DNA of 64,000 bases from Hydrogenophilales bacterium (GCA_016719465.1 JADJYY010000015.1:1-64000); one strand, 5' to 3'. Shown: positions 32,675-41,831, counted from the stretch's first letter. The notes: generated by a model not told the origin, from the sequence alone. Program-made: numbers and translations.

Positions 32675-33247
32675 TTATCGTTTGAGGTCATCGGGCCGCA
32701 ATTTTTCCAGTTGCGCCAGGGTGAGCCGGGATCTCGGGCCGCCCTGGGGAGGGTGATTGTCCGCGGCGATCAGCCGCACCCATACATCGGCGGGTTCCGC
32801 GTAAATCAGGTAAGCCATGCGCCCGCCGCGATCCTGGATCTTGAATTCGATGCCCTGGTTGATCAGAAACTGCTCGAAATCCTTGCTGGAATCGGCGGTG
32901 ATTTCCAATTCGACCAGGCTGTGTTCGGATACCGCGCCGCTGGCCACCGCGCCGGTGAGGATGGGATCGAAGCGCTGGAACACGCGCATGACCGCGAGCG
33001 CCTGCTCGCGAAGGGCCGCCAGGATGGCCGTCTGTTCCTCGGGGTCGTATAAATCCCGGCGCAGGATCAGGGCCGCGTCGACTTCCTCATTGCTCGGCAG
33101 GGCGTGATTCTCGGGCAAGCCGAGTTGCCGGGCGGCCTTGCGTTTCGCCAGGCCGTAGTCCCGGATGCCGTGCTCGGCGATGAAACGCGCCGCAAGTTCG
33201 GCGATCAGGACACGGCCGCGCTGAGATCGACTCTCCCAGGCCGACAT
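32675..33247 (-). CDS. Conserved hypothetical protein with a nucleotidyltransferase-like core
   Basis: 190 residues, function not known. The mid-segment ILTGAVASGAVSEHSLVELEI resembles the GS-x-GxxxxxSDxD core of minimal nucleotidyltransferases, but the two acidic metal ligands are only partly present (Glu in ELEI), so catalysis is doubtful. The N-terminus is helical and basic (AELAARFIAEHGIRDYGLAK); the C-terminus ends LAQLEKLRPDDLKR. It begins 2 bases after the PBP1A stop and is therefore in the same operon. Related betaproteobacterial proteins occur next to cell-wall genes and are often misnamed Mur ligases; nothing here supports a ligase. Confidence 0.7.
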   Translation of the reverse strand: MSAWESRSQRGRVLIAELAARFIAEHGIRDYGLAKRKAARQLGLPENHALPSNEEVDAALILRRDLYDPEEQTAILAALREQALAVMRVFQRFDPILTGAVASGAVSEHSLVELEITADSSKDFEQFLINQGIEFKIQDRGGRMAYLIYAEPADVWVRLIAADNHPPQGGPRSRLTLAQLEKLRPDDLKR

Positions 33248-33249
33248 GG

Positions 33250-35529
33250 TCAGTAGAGCGCGAACGGGGTATCGGAGGCTTGCTGAGCACCAGGCGCGTA
33301 CTCCTGGAAGAAATACTCCGGTATGCCGCCGCCCTCCGGGACGGGCGCGCCCGACAGGCCGTCCACGTTGTGCACCAGGATGCCCGGAGGCATGGCCGGG
33401 GGCATTTCCGGCGTGCTCTTGAGGGCTTCACCCATATAGCGGACCCAGATCGGCAGCGCGGTTCCCCCGCCGGTTTCCCCGGAACCCAGCGGGCGGGGCT
33501 GGTCATACCCCAGCCAGGCCACCGCGACCCGGGTGGCCTGAAAGCCGGCGAACCAGGCATCGTGGTGTTCGTTGGTGGTCCCGGTTTTTCCGGCCAGATC
33601 GCCGCGACCGAGCTTGAGGGCGCTCGTGGCGGTGCCGCGGCGGATCACATCCTGCATCAGGCTGGTGGTGATGAAGGCATTGCGCGGATCGATGGCGGGG
33701 CTGGCGGGCGGGGGGGAGAAGTTTTCCAGTACCCGGCCATCCTTGTCGGTGACCCTGAGCAGATGCCAGGGCGTGACCCGGTTGCCGCCATTGGCGAACA
33801 CGGCATAGGCGGCGGCCAGGGACAGGGGGGTGACCTCGCCGGCGCCCAGGGCCATGGTCATGTAGGGCGGAATGCGCGGCATGTCGAAGCCGAATTTCGC
33901 CACATGCTCATGGGCAAATTGCACGCCGGCGCCCTGCAGGACCCGGATGGAGATCAGGTTCTTGGATTTGGCCAGGGCGGAACGCAGGGTCATCGGGCCC
34001 TCCATGGTCCCATCGTAGTTCTTCGGCTCCCAGGCCACGCCGCCTGTCTCCGCCGGGTCGATGGTGATGGGCGCGTCGTCGAACACGGAGGCCGGCGTGA
34101 TGCCGCGTTCCAGCGCGGCGGAGTAAATGAAGGGCTTGAAGCTGGAACCCGCCTGACGCCAGGCCTGGGTCACGTGGTTGAACTGGTTGCGCGAGAAATC
34201 GAATCCCCCCACCATGGCCCGGATCGCGCCATTCCTGGGATCGAGGGCCACGAAGGCCACTTCCGCCTGGGGAAGATAGGTCAACTGCCAGGGCGCGCCG
34301 GGATCGACGCGGGCGACCCGCACGACGCTGCCCCGGCCCAGGCGCTTCTCCTTCGCCAGTTTGGTGGAGAGGAAGCGTTCCGCGAACTTGATCTCGCTGG
34401 CGCCCAGATCGATGTCGTCGCCGCTGCGCAGGCGCACCCTGATGCGTTGCCTGTCGATGGCAAGCACCACCCCCGGCAGGAAACCGCTGGACTCTTCACG
34501 ATCCAATAGGGCGCTCTCGATGACCTTGTCCGCTTCCCCGCCGTCCGCGGGTAACTTCAGTTGCCCTTCCGGGCCGGCGTAGCCGCGCCGACGCTGGAAT
34601 TCCAGCATGCCGAGCCGCACCCCGCTCAGGGCCGCCTTCTGGTCGACCAGCCGCAGGCTGGTGTAGACCTTCATGCCGCTGGTGTAGATGGCGTCGCCAT
34701 ATTTCTGGAACATGCGGATACGGACGAGTTCGGCCAGATGATGGGCTTCGGCTTCGTAGCTCATGGGGGAATACTTCACCGGAAGTCGTTGTGCCCTGGC
34801 CTGCTGGTAGTCCGCGTCGTTGATGTAGCCGAGGCTTTTCATGCGCCCGAGGACATAGAGCTGGCGGGCTTTGGCGCGGGTGGGATTGACCACGGGGTTG
34901 TAGGCCGAAGGGGCCTTGGGCAATCCGGCCAGCATGGCGGCCTCGGCGAGATTGATCTTGGCGAGGGGTTTGCCGAAATAGATCTGGGCGGCGGCGGCAA
35001 AGCCATAGGCGCGCTGGCCGAGGAAGATGTGGTTGAGGTACAGCTCCAGGATCTCGTCCTTGGACAAGGCATGCTCGATCTTGATGGCGAGGAGGGCTTC
35101 GTTGATCTTGCGGGTAAAGGTTTTTTCCGAGCTCAGGAAGAAATTGCGCGCGACCTGCATGGTGATGGTGGAGGCGCCTTCCTTGGCGCCGCCGGAAATC
35201 ACGTTGGACAGGGCCGCGCGCAGGACCCCCAGCGTGTCCACGCCGCCATGCTGGTAGAAACGTTCGTCCTCGGCGGCAAGGATCGCCTGGCGCAAAAATT
35301 TGGGCGTATCTTTTATTCGCACGACAGCCCTACGCTCTTCGCCAAATTCGCCGATAAGAGCACCATCCTCGGTAAAGATGCGCATGGGCTGCTTGGGACG
35401 GTAGTCCGTCAGGGTCTCCAGGCTGGGCAGGTTGGGGTAGATGGTCGCCGCGGCCAGAGCCACCACGGCGGTGATCGAGACGGCCAGTCCGGCGAGGACG
35501 GCCAGCAGGTATTGCCACCAACGGGTCAT
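33250..35529 (-). CDS. mrcA: Penicillin-binding protein 1A (bifunctional peptidoglycan synthase)
   Basis: 759 residues. One N-terminal membrane helix (7-29). A glycosyltransferase family 51 domain with the catalytic Glu in AAEDERFYQHGG and the second Glu in KDEILELYLNHIFLG. An OB-like insert (about 300-400). A transpeptidase domain with SSFKPF (SxxK), SKN (SxN) and LAGKTGTT (KTG). It polymerises and cross-links lipid II. It is divergent from pilMNOPQ, a gene order conserved in beta- and gammaproteobacteria, and followed directly by the 190-residue protein. Confidence 0.95.
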   Translation of the reverse strand: MTRWWQYLLAVLAGLAVSITAVVALAAATIYPNLPSLETLTDYRPKQPMRIFTEDGALIGEFGEERRAVVRIKDTPKFLRQAILAAEDERFYQHGGVDTLGVLRAALSNVISGGAKEGASTITMQVARNFFLSSEKTFTRKINEALLAIKIEHALSKDEILELYLNHIFLGQRAYGFAAAAQIYFGKPLAKINLAEAAMLAGLPKAPSAYNPVVNPTRAKARQLYVLGRMKSLGYINDADYQQARAQRLPVKYSPMSYEAEAHHLAELVRIRMFQKYGDAIYTSGMKVYTSLRLVDQKAALSGVRLGMLEFQRRRGYAGPEGQLKLPADGGEADKVIESALLDREESSGFLPGVVLAIDRQRIRVRLRSGDDIDLGASEIKFAERFLSTKLAKEKRLGRGSVVRVARVDPGAPWQLTYLPQAEVAFVALDPRNGAIRAMVGGFDFSRNQFNHVTQAWRQAGSSFKPFIYSAALERGITPASVFDDAPITIDPAETGGVAWEPKNYDGTMEGPMTLRSALAKSKNLISIRVLQGAGVQFAHEHVAKFGFDMPRIPPYMTMALGAGEVTPLSLAAAYAVFANGGNRVTPWHLLRVTDKDGRVLENFSPPPASPAIDPRNAFITTSLMQDVIRRGTATSALKLGRGDLAGKTGTTNEHHDAWFAGFQATRVAVAWLGYDQPRPLGSGETGGGTALPIWVRYMGEALKSTPEMPPAMPPGILVHNVDGLSGAPVPEGGGIPEYFFQEYAPGAQQASDTPFALY

Positions 35530-35655
35530 TTGGAGAGAGAGATGATGAATGGATTAAATACGAAAAATGTTGTAGAGATTAATGAGTTGTTGCTAGGATT
35601 TAATCCAGATTATTAAATAAACGCCCAAACTGGCGTGCATGGAAGGGGAAGCGGG
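35530..35655. promoter_or_regulatory. AT-rich divergent promoter region of mrcA and pilM with inverted repeat
   Basis: An AT-rich stretch in a GC-rich neighbourhood. GGATTAAAT at 35551-35559 and its inverse ATTTAATCC at 35598-35606 flank 38 bases; the right copy is part of an 11-bp near-palindrome GGATTTAATCC. These could be operator half-sites or promoter elements. No single promoter is assigned. Confidence 0.5.
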
Positions 35656-36732
35656 TTGAGATTCGCGCTTTTTGGCCAAGGTTCGCGGCCGCTGATTGGG
35701 GTCGATGTTAGCTCATCGGCCGTGAAAATGCTTGAGCTGGCCGATAGCGGCAACGGTATGCGCCGCGTCGAGCGCTACGCGATCGCCCCGTTGCCGAAGG
35801 ACGCGGTCCAGGAAGGCGCCATCGCCAAGACCGAGGTGGTCGAGGCCGCCATGCGGGAAGCCTGGAAGCTGCTCGATACCCGGACGCGGGACGTCGCCAT
35901 GGCGTTGCCGGCATCGTCCGTCATCACCAAGAAGATCATGTTGCCGGGAAGCGCCAGCGAGGCGGAGATCGAGACCCAGATCAATGCCGAGGCCAACCAG
36001 GTGGCCTCCTTTCCCTTGGGGGACGTGAGCCTCGACTATCAAATACTGGGCCCGAACGCCAAGAACCCCGCCGAAAACGACGCCTTGCTGGTGCTGGCTC
36101 GCCGGGAGCGGGTGGAGGAACGGGTGGCCCTCGCGGAGGCCGCCGGCCTGAAAACCGTGATCATGGATGTGGATGCCTTCGCCACCTTGACCGCCTATGA
36201 GCAGATGGCCTTCCAGTTGCCCGACAACGGTAAGGGCCAGGTCATCGCCATCGTCGATATCGGCGCCAATTCCACCCATGTGAACGTGCTGCTCGACAAC
36301 CAGATGGTCTATCAGAGGGAACATGCCCTGGGCGGCAATACCCTGACCAGCGAAATCAGCCGGCGCTTCGATCTGCCCCTGGAAGAAGCCGAGGATACGA
36401 AGCGCAAGGGCCTGCTTCCGGACAGTTACGAGTCGGAAGTGCTGCAACCCTTCCTGGATTCCGTCGCCCAGGAAATCGGCCGCGCCCTGCAGTTGTTCTT
36501 TTCCGCGACGTCCTTTCAGCGTGTCGACCATATCCTGCTGGCTGGCGGTTGCGCGGCCATTCCGGGCCTGGATGACGTGGTGCACGGCAAGGTGCAGACC
36601 AGCACGCTGATCGCCAACCCCTTCTCGAAAATGGCGGTTTCCAGCCATGTGAAGGCACGCCAACTGGCTTCCGAGGCGCCGGCTCTGTTCGTGGCCTGCG
36701 GTCTCGCCCTGCGTAGGTTCGATCCGGCATGA
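35656..36732 (+). CDS. pilM: Type IV pilus inner-membrane platform protein PilM
   Basis: 358 residues from TTG 35656 (365 from GTG 35635). Actin-like ATPase fold with the phosphate loop IGVDVSSSAVKMLEL, the second motif IVDIGANSTHVNVL and the C-terminal LLAGGCAAIPGLDDVV. PilM binds the N-terminus of PilN on the cytoplasmic side of the pilus alignment complex. TTG at 35656 is preferred because a GGAAGGGG Shine-Dalgarno lies 6-7 bases upstream and the resulting N-terminus fits the family; the GTG has none. It overlaps pilN by ATGA. Confidence 0.93.
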   Translation: MRFALFGQGSRPLIGVDVSSSAVKMLELADSGNGMRRVERYAIAPLPKDAVQEGAIAKTEVVEAAMREAWKLLDTRTRDVAMALPASSVITKKIMLPGSASEAEIETQINAEANQVASFPLGDVSLDYQILGPNAKNPAENDALLVLARRERVEERVALAEAAGLKTVIMDVDAFATLTAYEQMAFQLPDNGKGQVIAIVDIGANSTHVNVLLDNQMVYQREHALGGNTLTSEISRRFDLPLEEAEDTKRKGLLPDSYESEVLQPFLDSVAQEIGRALQLFFSATSFQRVDHILLAGGCAAIPGLDDVVHGKVQTSTLIANPFSKMAVSSHVKARQLASEAPALFVACGLALRRFDPA

Positions 36733-37310
36733 ATCCGATCCGCATCAATCTGCTGCCGCACCGCCAGATCAGGAAGGCGCGCCAGCAACGTCTGTTCGCC
36801 ATTTTCGCCGCCGTGGTGGTGGGGGCTGGCCTCGCCGCCGTCGCCCTCGGGCAGGCTTACCTGATGAATGCCAAGGCCAGCCAGGACCGGCGCAACGCGT
36901 TCCTGAGCGAGGAGATCGCCAGGCTGGACAAGCAGATCGCCGAAATCTCGCAGCTCAAGGCGAAGACCCAGGATCTCCTGGCGCGCAAGGATGCGGTGGA
37001 ATCCCTGCAATCCAACCGCGACGGATCCGTGCATCTGTTCGACGAGCTGGCGAGACGCCTGCCCGATGGCTTGTATCTGAAGAGCGTCAAGCAGGCGGGG
37101 GACGTGGTGGCGGTGTCCGGCTATGCCCAGTCCAGCGCGCGGGTGTCCTCGTTCATGCGCGCCCTGGAGCAGACCGCCGTCTTCGACGAGCCGACCCTTG
37201 TGGAAGTGAAAGCCGCTCAAGTCGGCGCGTTGCGGGTCAACGAGTTTTCGCTGAACGTGAAACTGACTAGGCAGGCTGAACCCGAAAAGGCGAAAGGCGC
37301 GAAGCCATGA
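36729..37310 (+). CDS. pilN: Type IV pilus assembly protein PilN
   Basis: 193 residues. The N-terminal INLLPHR motif (residues 5-11) is the PilM-binding peptide. Then one membrane helix (about 23-43), a coiled coil (LSEEIARLDKQIAEISQLKA) and a periplasmic ferredoxin-like domain. Forms the PilN-PilO heterodimer of the alignment complex. ATGA overlaps with both neighbours show tight coupling. Confidence 0.95.
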   Translation: MNPIRINLLPHRQIRKARQQRLFAIFAAVVVGAGLAAVALGQAYLMNAKASQDRRNAFLSEEIARLDKQIAEISQLKAKTQDLLARKDAVESLQSNRDGSVHLFDELARRLPDGLYLKSVKQAGDVVAVSGYAQSSARVSSFMRALEQTAVFDEPTLVEVKAAQVGALRVNEFSLNVKLTRQAEPEKAKGAKP

Positions 37311-37936
37311 ACCTCTCCGATCTCAACAATCTTGACCTGAAGGACATCACCAGCGCGCCCGCGCCGGTACGCGCGCTGCTGCTCGCGCTGCTGTTCGTGG
37401 TGATCATCGTCGGGGGATGGTTCCTGGTCTGGTCGGATGCCATGAACGGGCTTGAAGCCGCCCGACGCGAGGAGCAGAGCCTGCGCGACACCTTCACGGT
37501 CAAGAAGGGGCAGGCCTTCCACTACGAAGCCTACAAGCGCCGCCTCAGCGAAATCGAGCAATCCCTCGCCTCCCTGTTGCGGCAACTGCCCGACCGCTCC
37601 CAGATGGATGCGCTGTTGACGGACATCAACCAGGTGGGGGTGGGGCGCGGCCTGGAATTCGAGTTGTTCCGCCCGGGGGCTGAAACCCTGTCCGACTTCT
37701 ATGCCACCCTGCCGGTATCCATCAAGGTCATGGGCAACTACCACGACATCGGCAGCTTCGTGAACGACCTGGCCAAACTGCCGCGTATCGTGACGCTGCA
37801 TGATGTGGTGCTGAATCCCGGCAAGGACAAGGACTCGGGCCTGACCATGGATGCGCGTATCCAGACCTATCGTTATCTGGACGAGGCGGAATTGGCCGAG
37901 GTCAGGAAGCAAAAACAGGGGGCGGCGAAGAAATGA
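37307..37936 (+). CDS. pilO: Type IV pilus assembly protein PilO
   Basis: 209 residues. Membrane helix at about 22-44, a coiled coil (AARREEQSLRDTFTVKKGQ and on) and a periplasmic domain with the family's FRPGAETLSDFYATLPVSI and GNYHDIGSFVNDLAKLPRIV. Partner of PilN; the pair links PilM to PilP/PilQ. Overlaps pilN and pilP by 4 bases each. Confidence 0.95.
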   Translation: MNLSDLNNLDLKDITSAPAPVRALLLALLFVVIIVGGWFLVWSDAMNGLEAARREEQSLRDTFTVKKGQAFHYEAYKRRLSEIEQSLASLLRQLPDRSQMDALLTDINQVGVGRGLEFELFRPGAETLSDFYATLPVSIKVMGNYHDIGSFVNDLAKLPRIVTLHDVVLNPGKDKDSGLTMDARIQTYRYLDEAELAEVRKQKQGAAKK

Positions 37937-38430
37937 AGCACGCATGGTTGGTGACCCTGGTGTTACTGGCGGGGTGTGCCCAGGACGAATTCGCCGATCT
38001 GCGCGCCTTCATGGCCCAGACCGGCGCCAGCGGCCAGCAGGCGCTGGAGCCCCTGCCGCCGGTGAAGACCCAGGAAGTCTTCAATTACGAGCCGAGTGAA
38101 TTGCCCGATCCGTTCCGGCCCCGCACCCTGAAAGCCGGTAAAGGCGGAGGCGCTTTCCAGCCGGACCTGGCCCGCCCCAAGGAACCCCTCGAGCAATACG
38201 CCCTCGACGGACTGAGGATGGTGGGCACCATCAAGCAGGGCGGCCAGCTCTACGCGCTGGTCCGCACCCCGGAAAACACCCTCTACAAGATCCGCAAGGG
38301 TGAACACCTGGGGCAGAACTTCGGGCTTGTCATCGCCATCGGCGAGGCGAGCATCGAAATCAGGGAAACCGTTCAGGATGGCGCCGGCGACTGGACCGAA
38401 ACCAAGGCCACGCTGGCCCTTCAGGAGTAG
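37933..38430 (+). CDS. pilP: Type IV pilus lipoprotein PilP
   Basis: 165 residues. Lipobox LLAGC with Cys15, a flexible linker, then the HR-type beta domain (LRMVGTIKQGGQLYALVRT, KIRKGEHLGQNFG) that binds the N0 domain of PilQ. The YEPSELPDPFRPR segment is a family signature and contacts PilN/PilO. Co-translated with pilO; pilQ starts 5 bases after the stop. Confidence 0.95.
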   Translation: MKHAWLVTLVLLAGCAQDEFADLRAFMAQTGASGQQALEPLPPVKTQEVFNYEPSELPDPFRPRTLKAGKGGGAFQPDLARPKEPLEQYALDGLRMVGTIKQGGQLYALVRTPENTLYKIRKGEHLGQNFGLVIAIGEASIEIRETVQDGAGDWTETKATLALQE

Positions 38431-38435
38431 AAGCG

Positions 38436-40595
38436 ATGAAAACGACGCGACCGAACATGCTCAAGATCTCGACTTGGCCGGCCTGGCTGGCAAGCCTGGC
38501 CTTGTTGATCGCCATGCCGGCCCTGGCGGCCCAGAACGCGCTCAACACCGTTTCCGTGGCCGAGGGCGAGAGCGGCAGCCAGGTCATCAAGATCATCCTG
38601 AAGGAGGCCCTGGCGGGGGAACCGGTCTCGTTTTCCACCAGCAATCCCCACCGTCTCGTCCTGGATCTGCCCAACACGGGCAACAGCCTGGGGCGAACCC
38701 AGGAAAACCTGAACGTGGGCGTGATCAAGAACTACCAGGTGGTCCAGTCCGGCGATCGCACACGCATCGTGTTCAACCTGAACGGCCCGGCCAGCCACGA
38801 ACTGCGCAAGGAACGCAACATGCTCCTGGCCGTTCTGCGTGGCGTCGGCAAGGCCGCGAGCGAGCCCACCACGGTGGTGCCCACCCGCTTCGCCGAAACC
38901 GGCAAGCAGCGCGACCATGGCATTCGCGACGTGGAATTCCGCCGCGGCAAGAATGGCGAGGGCCGTATCGCCGTGACCCTGTCCGATCCCGGCGTCGGCA
39001 TCGACATCCAGCAGAAGGGCAAGGCCATCCAGGTGGATTTCCTCAACACCTCCCTGCCCAGTCCGCTGCAACGCCGCATGGACGTGAGCGATTTCGCCAC
39101 GGCCGCCCAGATGGTGGAAACCTTCGAGCAGGACAAGAACACCCGCATGCTGGTTACCCCCAAGGGGAAATGGGATTACTCCGCCCACCAGACCGGCAAC
39201 CAGTTCATCATGGAAGTGCGCTCCCTGGATGACGCCAAGGCGGCCAAGTCGGACAAGCCCCTCTACACCGGCGAGAAGCTGACCCTCAATTTCCAGAACG
39301 TGGAAGTCCGCGCCGTTTTGCAGGTGATCGCCGACTTCACCGGCCTCAACATCATCGCCAGCGACACCGTGGCCGGCAACCTGACGTTGAGGCTCAAGGA
39401 CGTGCCCTGGGACCAGGCCCTGGACATCATCATGCGCGCCAAGGGCCTGGACAAGCGGGCCAGCGGCAACGTGATCTGGGTCGCGCCGCGCGACGAACTC
39501 ATCGCCAAGGAGAAGCTGGAACTGGAAGCCAGGAAATCCATCGCCGAACTGGAACCTCTGGTCACCCGTAGTTATCCCCTCAACTACATCCGCGCGGATG
39601 AGGCCATGGCGGTGGTTTCCGGAGAATCCCGCTCGTTGCGGTCCAATCAGGAGACCGCGACCTGTTCCCCGAGTTCGGAAGGCATCAAGGCGGAGATGTC
39701 CACTGGCGGCAACACCACGACGAATACGAGCCAGGGGGGCACCGGGCGGACCAACGTCAATCGGGTGTTGTCCGATCGGGGTGGAGCCTCCCACGACCTG
39801 ACCACCAATACCTTGGTCATTACCGATACCCCCAGCCGTCATGACGCCGTGGAGGAGGTGCTGAAGGGTGTGGACGTGCCCACCCGGCAGGTGATGATCG
39901 AGGCGCGCATCGTGATCGCGGGCGACACCTTCAACAAGGATCTGGGCGTCAAGCTGGGATTCAGGGATGTCGGCAATATCAACGACACGGATGTGACGAC
40001 GTCGGCGGGGGTCAATCTGCCCAGGGCGGGTATCCCCGGCGCTTCCACCTTCGGCATCACGCTCTTCAACGCCGGCGCCAACGCCCTGCTTTCCCTGGAG
40101 ATCGACGCCATGGAGGCGGACCGGCGCGGCAAGGTGGTGTCCAATCCCCGCGTGGTCACCACCAATTTGCGCCCGGCGGTCATCCTCCAGGGCAGCCAGA
40201 TTCCCTATCTGAGTTCCAGCGCCAACACGGGCACCGAGACCGAATTCAAGGACGCCCTGCTCTGCCTGCTGGTGTCGCCCCAGATTCTCAACAACGATGC
40301 CATCATCCTGAACGTCGAGGTCACCAAGGATGTCCCGGACCGCTCGGTCTCCCCGCCCGCGATCAACGTGCGGCGGGTCAAGACCCAGGTGCGGGTGAAC
40401 AACGGCGAAACCGCGGTGCTGGGCGGCATCTTCGAGCAGGAAACCGAGGATTCGACGGAGAAGGTGCCGTTCCTGGCCGATCTCCCGGTGCTGGGGCATC
40501 TGTTCAAGAGCACCAGCAAGTCGGATGAGAAGCGGGAAATGCTGATCTTCCTGACGCCGCGCATCATCGACGAGCGCCTGGGCAGCATGCGATAA
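38436..40595 (+). CDS. pilQ: Type IV pilus secretin PilQ
   Basis: 719 residues. Signal peptide to about AALAA, residue 32. Two AMIN domains that bind peptidoglycan (about 40-130 and 160-245), the N0/STN domain (TLNFQNVEVRAVLQVIADFT), the N1 domain, and the secretin barrel with VEARIV, VISNPRV-like KVVSNPRVVT and the C-terminal VPFLADLPVLGHLFKS. It forms the outer-membrane pore for pili. Last gene of pilMNOPQ. The aroK-aroB pair often found next in other proteobacteria is absent; a terminator and the convergent lpxC region follow. Confidence 0.95.
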   Translation: MKTTRPNMLKISTWPAWLASLALLIAMPALAAQNALNTVSVAEGESGSQVIKIILKEALAGEPVSFSTSNPHRLVLDLPNTGNSLGRTQENLNVGVIKNYQVVQSGDRTRIVFNLNGPASHELRKERNMLLAVLRGVGKAASEPTTVVPTRFAETGKQRDHGIRDVEFRRGKNGEGRIAVTLSDPGVGIDIQQKGKAIQVDFLNTSLPSPLQRRMDVSDFATAAQMVETFEQDKNTRMLVTPKGKWDYSAHQTGNQFIMEVRSLDDAKAAKSDKPLYTGEKLTLNFQNVEVRAVLQVIADFTGLNIIASDTVAGNLTLRLKDVPWDQALDIIMRAKGLDKRASGNVIWVAPRDELIAKEKLELEARKSIAELEPLVTRSYPLNYIRADEAMAVVSGESRSLRSNQETATCSPSSEGIKAEMSTGGNTTTNTSQGGTGRTNVNRVLSDRGGASHDLTTNTLVITDTPSRHDAVEEVLKGVDVPTRQVMIEARIVIAGDTFNKDLGVKLGFRDVGNINDTDVTTSAGVNLPRAGIPGASTFGITLFNAGANALLSLEIDAMEADRRGKVVSNPRVVTTNLRPAVILQGSQIPYLSSSANTGTETEFKDALLCLLVSPQILNNDAIILNVEVTKDVPDRSVSPPAINVRRVKTQVRVNNGETAVLGGIFEQETEDSTEKVPFLADLPVLGHLFKSTSKSDEKREMLIFLTPRIIDERLGSMR

Positions 40596-40620
40596 GCCGA
40601 TTCCTCGCGACCCGGGAAAC

Positions 40621-40646
40621 ACAAAGGCGCCGGAAGGCGCCTTTGT
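40621..40646. terminator. Bidirectional intrinsic terminator between pilQ and the lpxC-linked gene
   Basis: Perfect 11-bp arms 40621-40631 and 40636-40646 with loop GGAA, ending in CTTTGT. It lies between convergent stops. Confidence 0.8.
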
Positions 40647-40664
40647 CGTTGGGAATGCGCCGGG

Positions 40665-40850
40665 TCACAACACCAGAATCAGCCGCTCCACCAGGTAGAT
40701 CAGCATCAGGAGGCCCACCAGGGCCAGGCCGGACTTCAGACTCAAGCCGGCGAAACGCAGCCAGCGGGGATCCCGGTTCAGCCCATAGCCCAGCAGGCTG
40801 ATGACCAGGAGAATGCCGATCAGGACCAGGAACAGGCGAAGCGCCAGCAT
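40665..40850 (-). CDS. Small two-helix membrane protein coupled to lpxC
   Basis: 61 residues from ATG 40850, no family recognised. Two hydrophobic helices (LALRLFLVLIGILLVISLLG and LALVGLLMLIYLVERLILVL) are joined by a short basic loop (NRDPRWLRF). ATG overlaps the lpxC stop as TGATG, so translation is coupled. A longer frame to 40919 is not supported because the residues it adds are lpxC sequence in another frame. Last gene of the dcw/lpxC run before the terminator. Confidence 0.65.
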   Translation of the reverse strand: MLALRLFLVLIGILLVISLLGYGLNRDPRWLRFAGLSLKSGLALVGLLMLIYLVERLILVL

Positions 40851-41764
40851 CAGGCGGTCTGGGGATACAGATTGAGCAGACCGGCCGGCGTCTCGGCGTC
40901 GTTCTCGAACACGGCCCATTCCCAGGCGGTGGTGTCCGACATCAGCGTCCTCAGCAACTTGTTGTTCAGTCCGTGGCCCGATTTATAGGCGGTGAACGCC
41001 CCCAGGATCGGGTGGCCGGTGAGATAGAGGTCGCCCACCGCATCCAGCACCTTGTGCTTGACGAACTCGTCGGCGTAGCGCAGGCCGTCGCTGTTGAGCA
41101 CGCGGAATTCGTCCATGACGATGGCGTTGTCCAGGGTGCCGCCCAGGGCCAGGCCATGGCTGCGCAGATACTCCACCTCGTTCATGAAGCCGAAGGTGCG
41201 GGCCCGGCTGACCTCCTTCACATAGGACTGGGTGGCCAGGTCGATGCGCATTTCCTTGGCGGACTGGCGGAATACCGGATGGTCGAAATCGATGCGGAAG
41301 GTCAGGGTGTAGCCCTCGTGGGGGGAAAACTCGGCCCACTTGTCGCCGTCCTCCACCCGCACCGTCTTCTTCACCCGGATGAAGCGTTTGGCCGCGTTCA
41401 GGGTTTCGATGCCGTTGGATTGCAGCAGGTACACGAAGGGCGCGGCGGAACCGTCCAGGATGGGAACCTCGGGCCCGTCCAGGTCGATGAACAGGTTGTC
41501 GATGCCCAGGCCGGCCAGGGCCGACATGAGGTGTTCCACGGTGGCGACCTTGGCGCCGTTGCCTTCCAGGGCCGAACAGAGACGGGTATCGGTGACCCGC
41601 TCGGGCGCCACGATGAAATCCCGGGGTTCCGGCAGGTCCGTGCGACGAAACACGATGCCGGTGTTCGCGGGCGCCGGACGCAGGGTGAGATTCACCCTGG
41701 CGCCGGTGTGCAGGCCGACGCCGATGGCGTTGACCAGGGATTTGACGGTTCGCTGCCGGATCAT
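40850..41764 (-). CDS. lpxC: UDP-3-O-acyl-N-acetylglucosamine deacetylase LpxC
   Basis: 304 residues, first committed step of lipid A synthesis. Zinc ligands: His in TVEHLMSALAG, and His and Asp in EFVKHKVLDAVGDLYL. Catalytic His in SGHGLNN. ATG at 41764 gives the standard MIRQRTVKSLVNAIGVGLHTG start. It ends the dcw cluster as in most proteobacteria. A GC hairpin separates it from ftsZ. Confidence 0.97.
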   Translation of the reverse strand: MIRQRTVKSLVNAIGVGLHTGARVNLTLRPAPANTGIVFRRTDLPEPRDFIVAPERVTDTRLCSALEGNGAKVATVEHLMSALAGLGIDNLFIDLDGPEVPILDGSAAPFVYLLQSNGIETLNAAKRFIRVKKTVRVEDGDKWAEFSPHEGYTLTFRIDFDHPVFRQSAKEMRIDLATQSYVKEVSRARTFGFMNEVEYLRSHGLALGGTLDNAIVMDEFRVLNSDGLRYADEFVKHKVLDAVGDLYLTGHPILGAFTAYKSGHGLNNKLLRTLMSDTTAWEWAVFENDAETPAGLLNLYPQTA

Positions 41765-41798
41765 GTCCGTAACACCTTGATGAAATGGGGAAATTCTA

Positions 41799-41831
41799 TC
41801 CCGGGCGAGTAGGAGGGACACTCGCCCGGGA
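41799..41831 (-). terminator. Hairpin between ftsZ and lpxC
   Basis: 12-bp perfect arms 41799-41810 and 41820-41831, loop of 9. On the minus strand it is followed by ATAGAATTT, a weak U-tract. It may attenuate dcw transcripts before lpxC. Confidence 0.5.

Noticed and set aside
38421..40622. 733-codon minus-strand frame opposite pilQ
   Set aside because: His/Gly/Val-rich shadow; pilQ is unambiguous and fully covers it.
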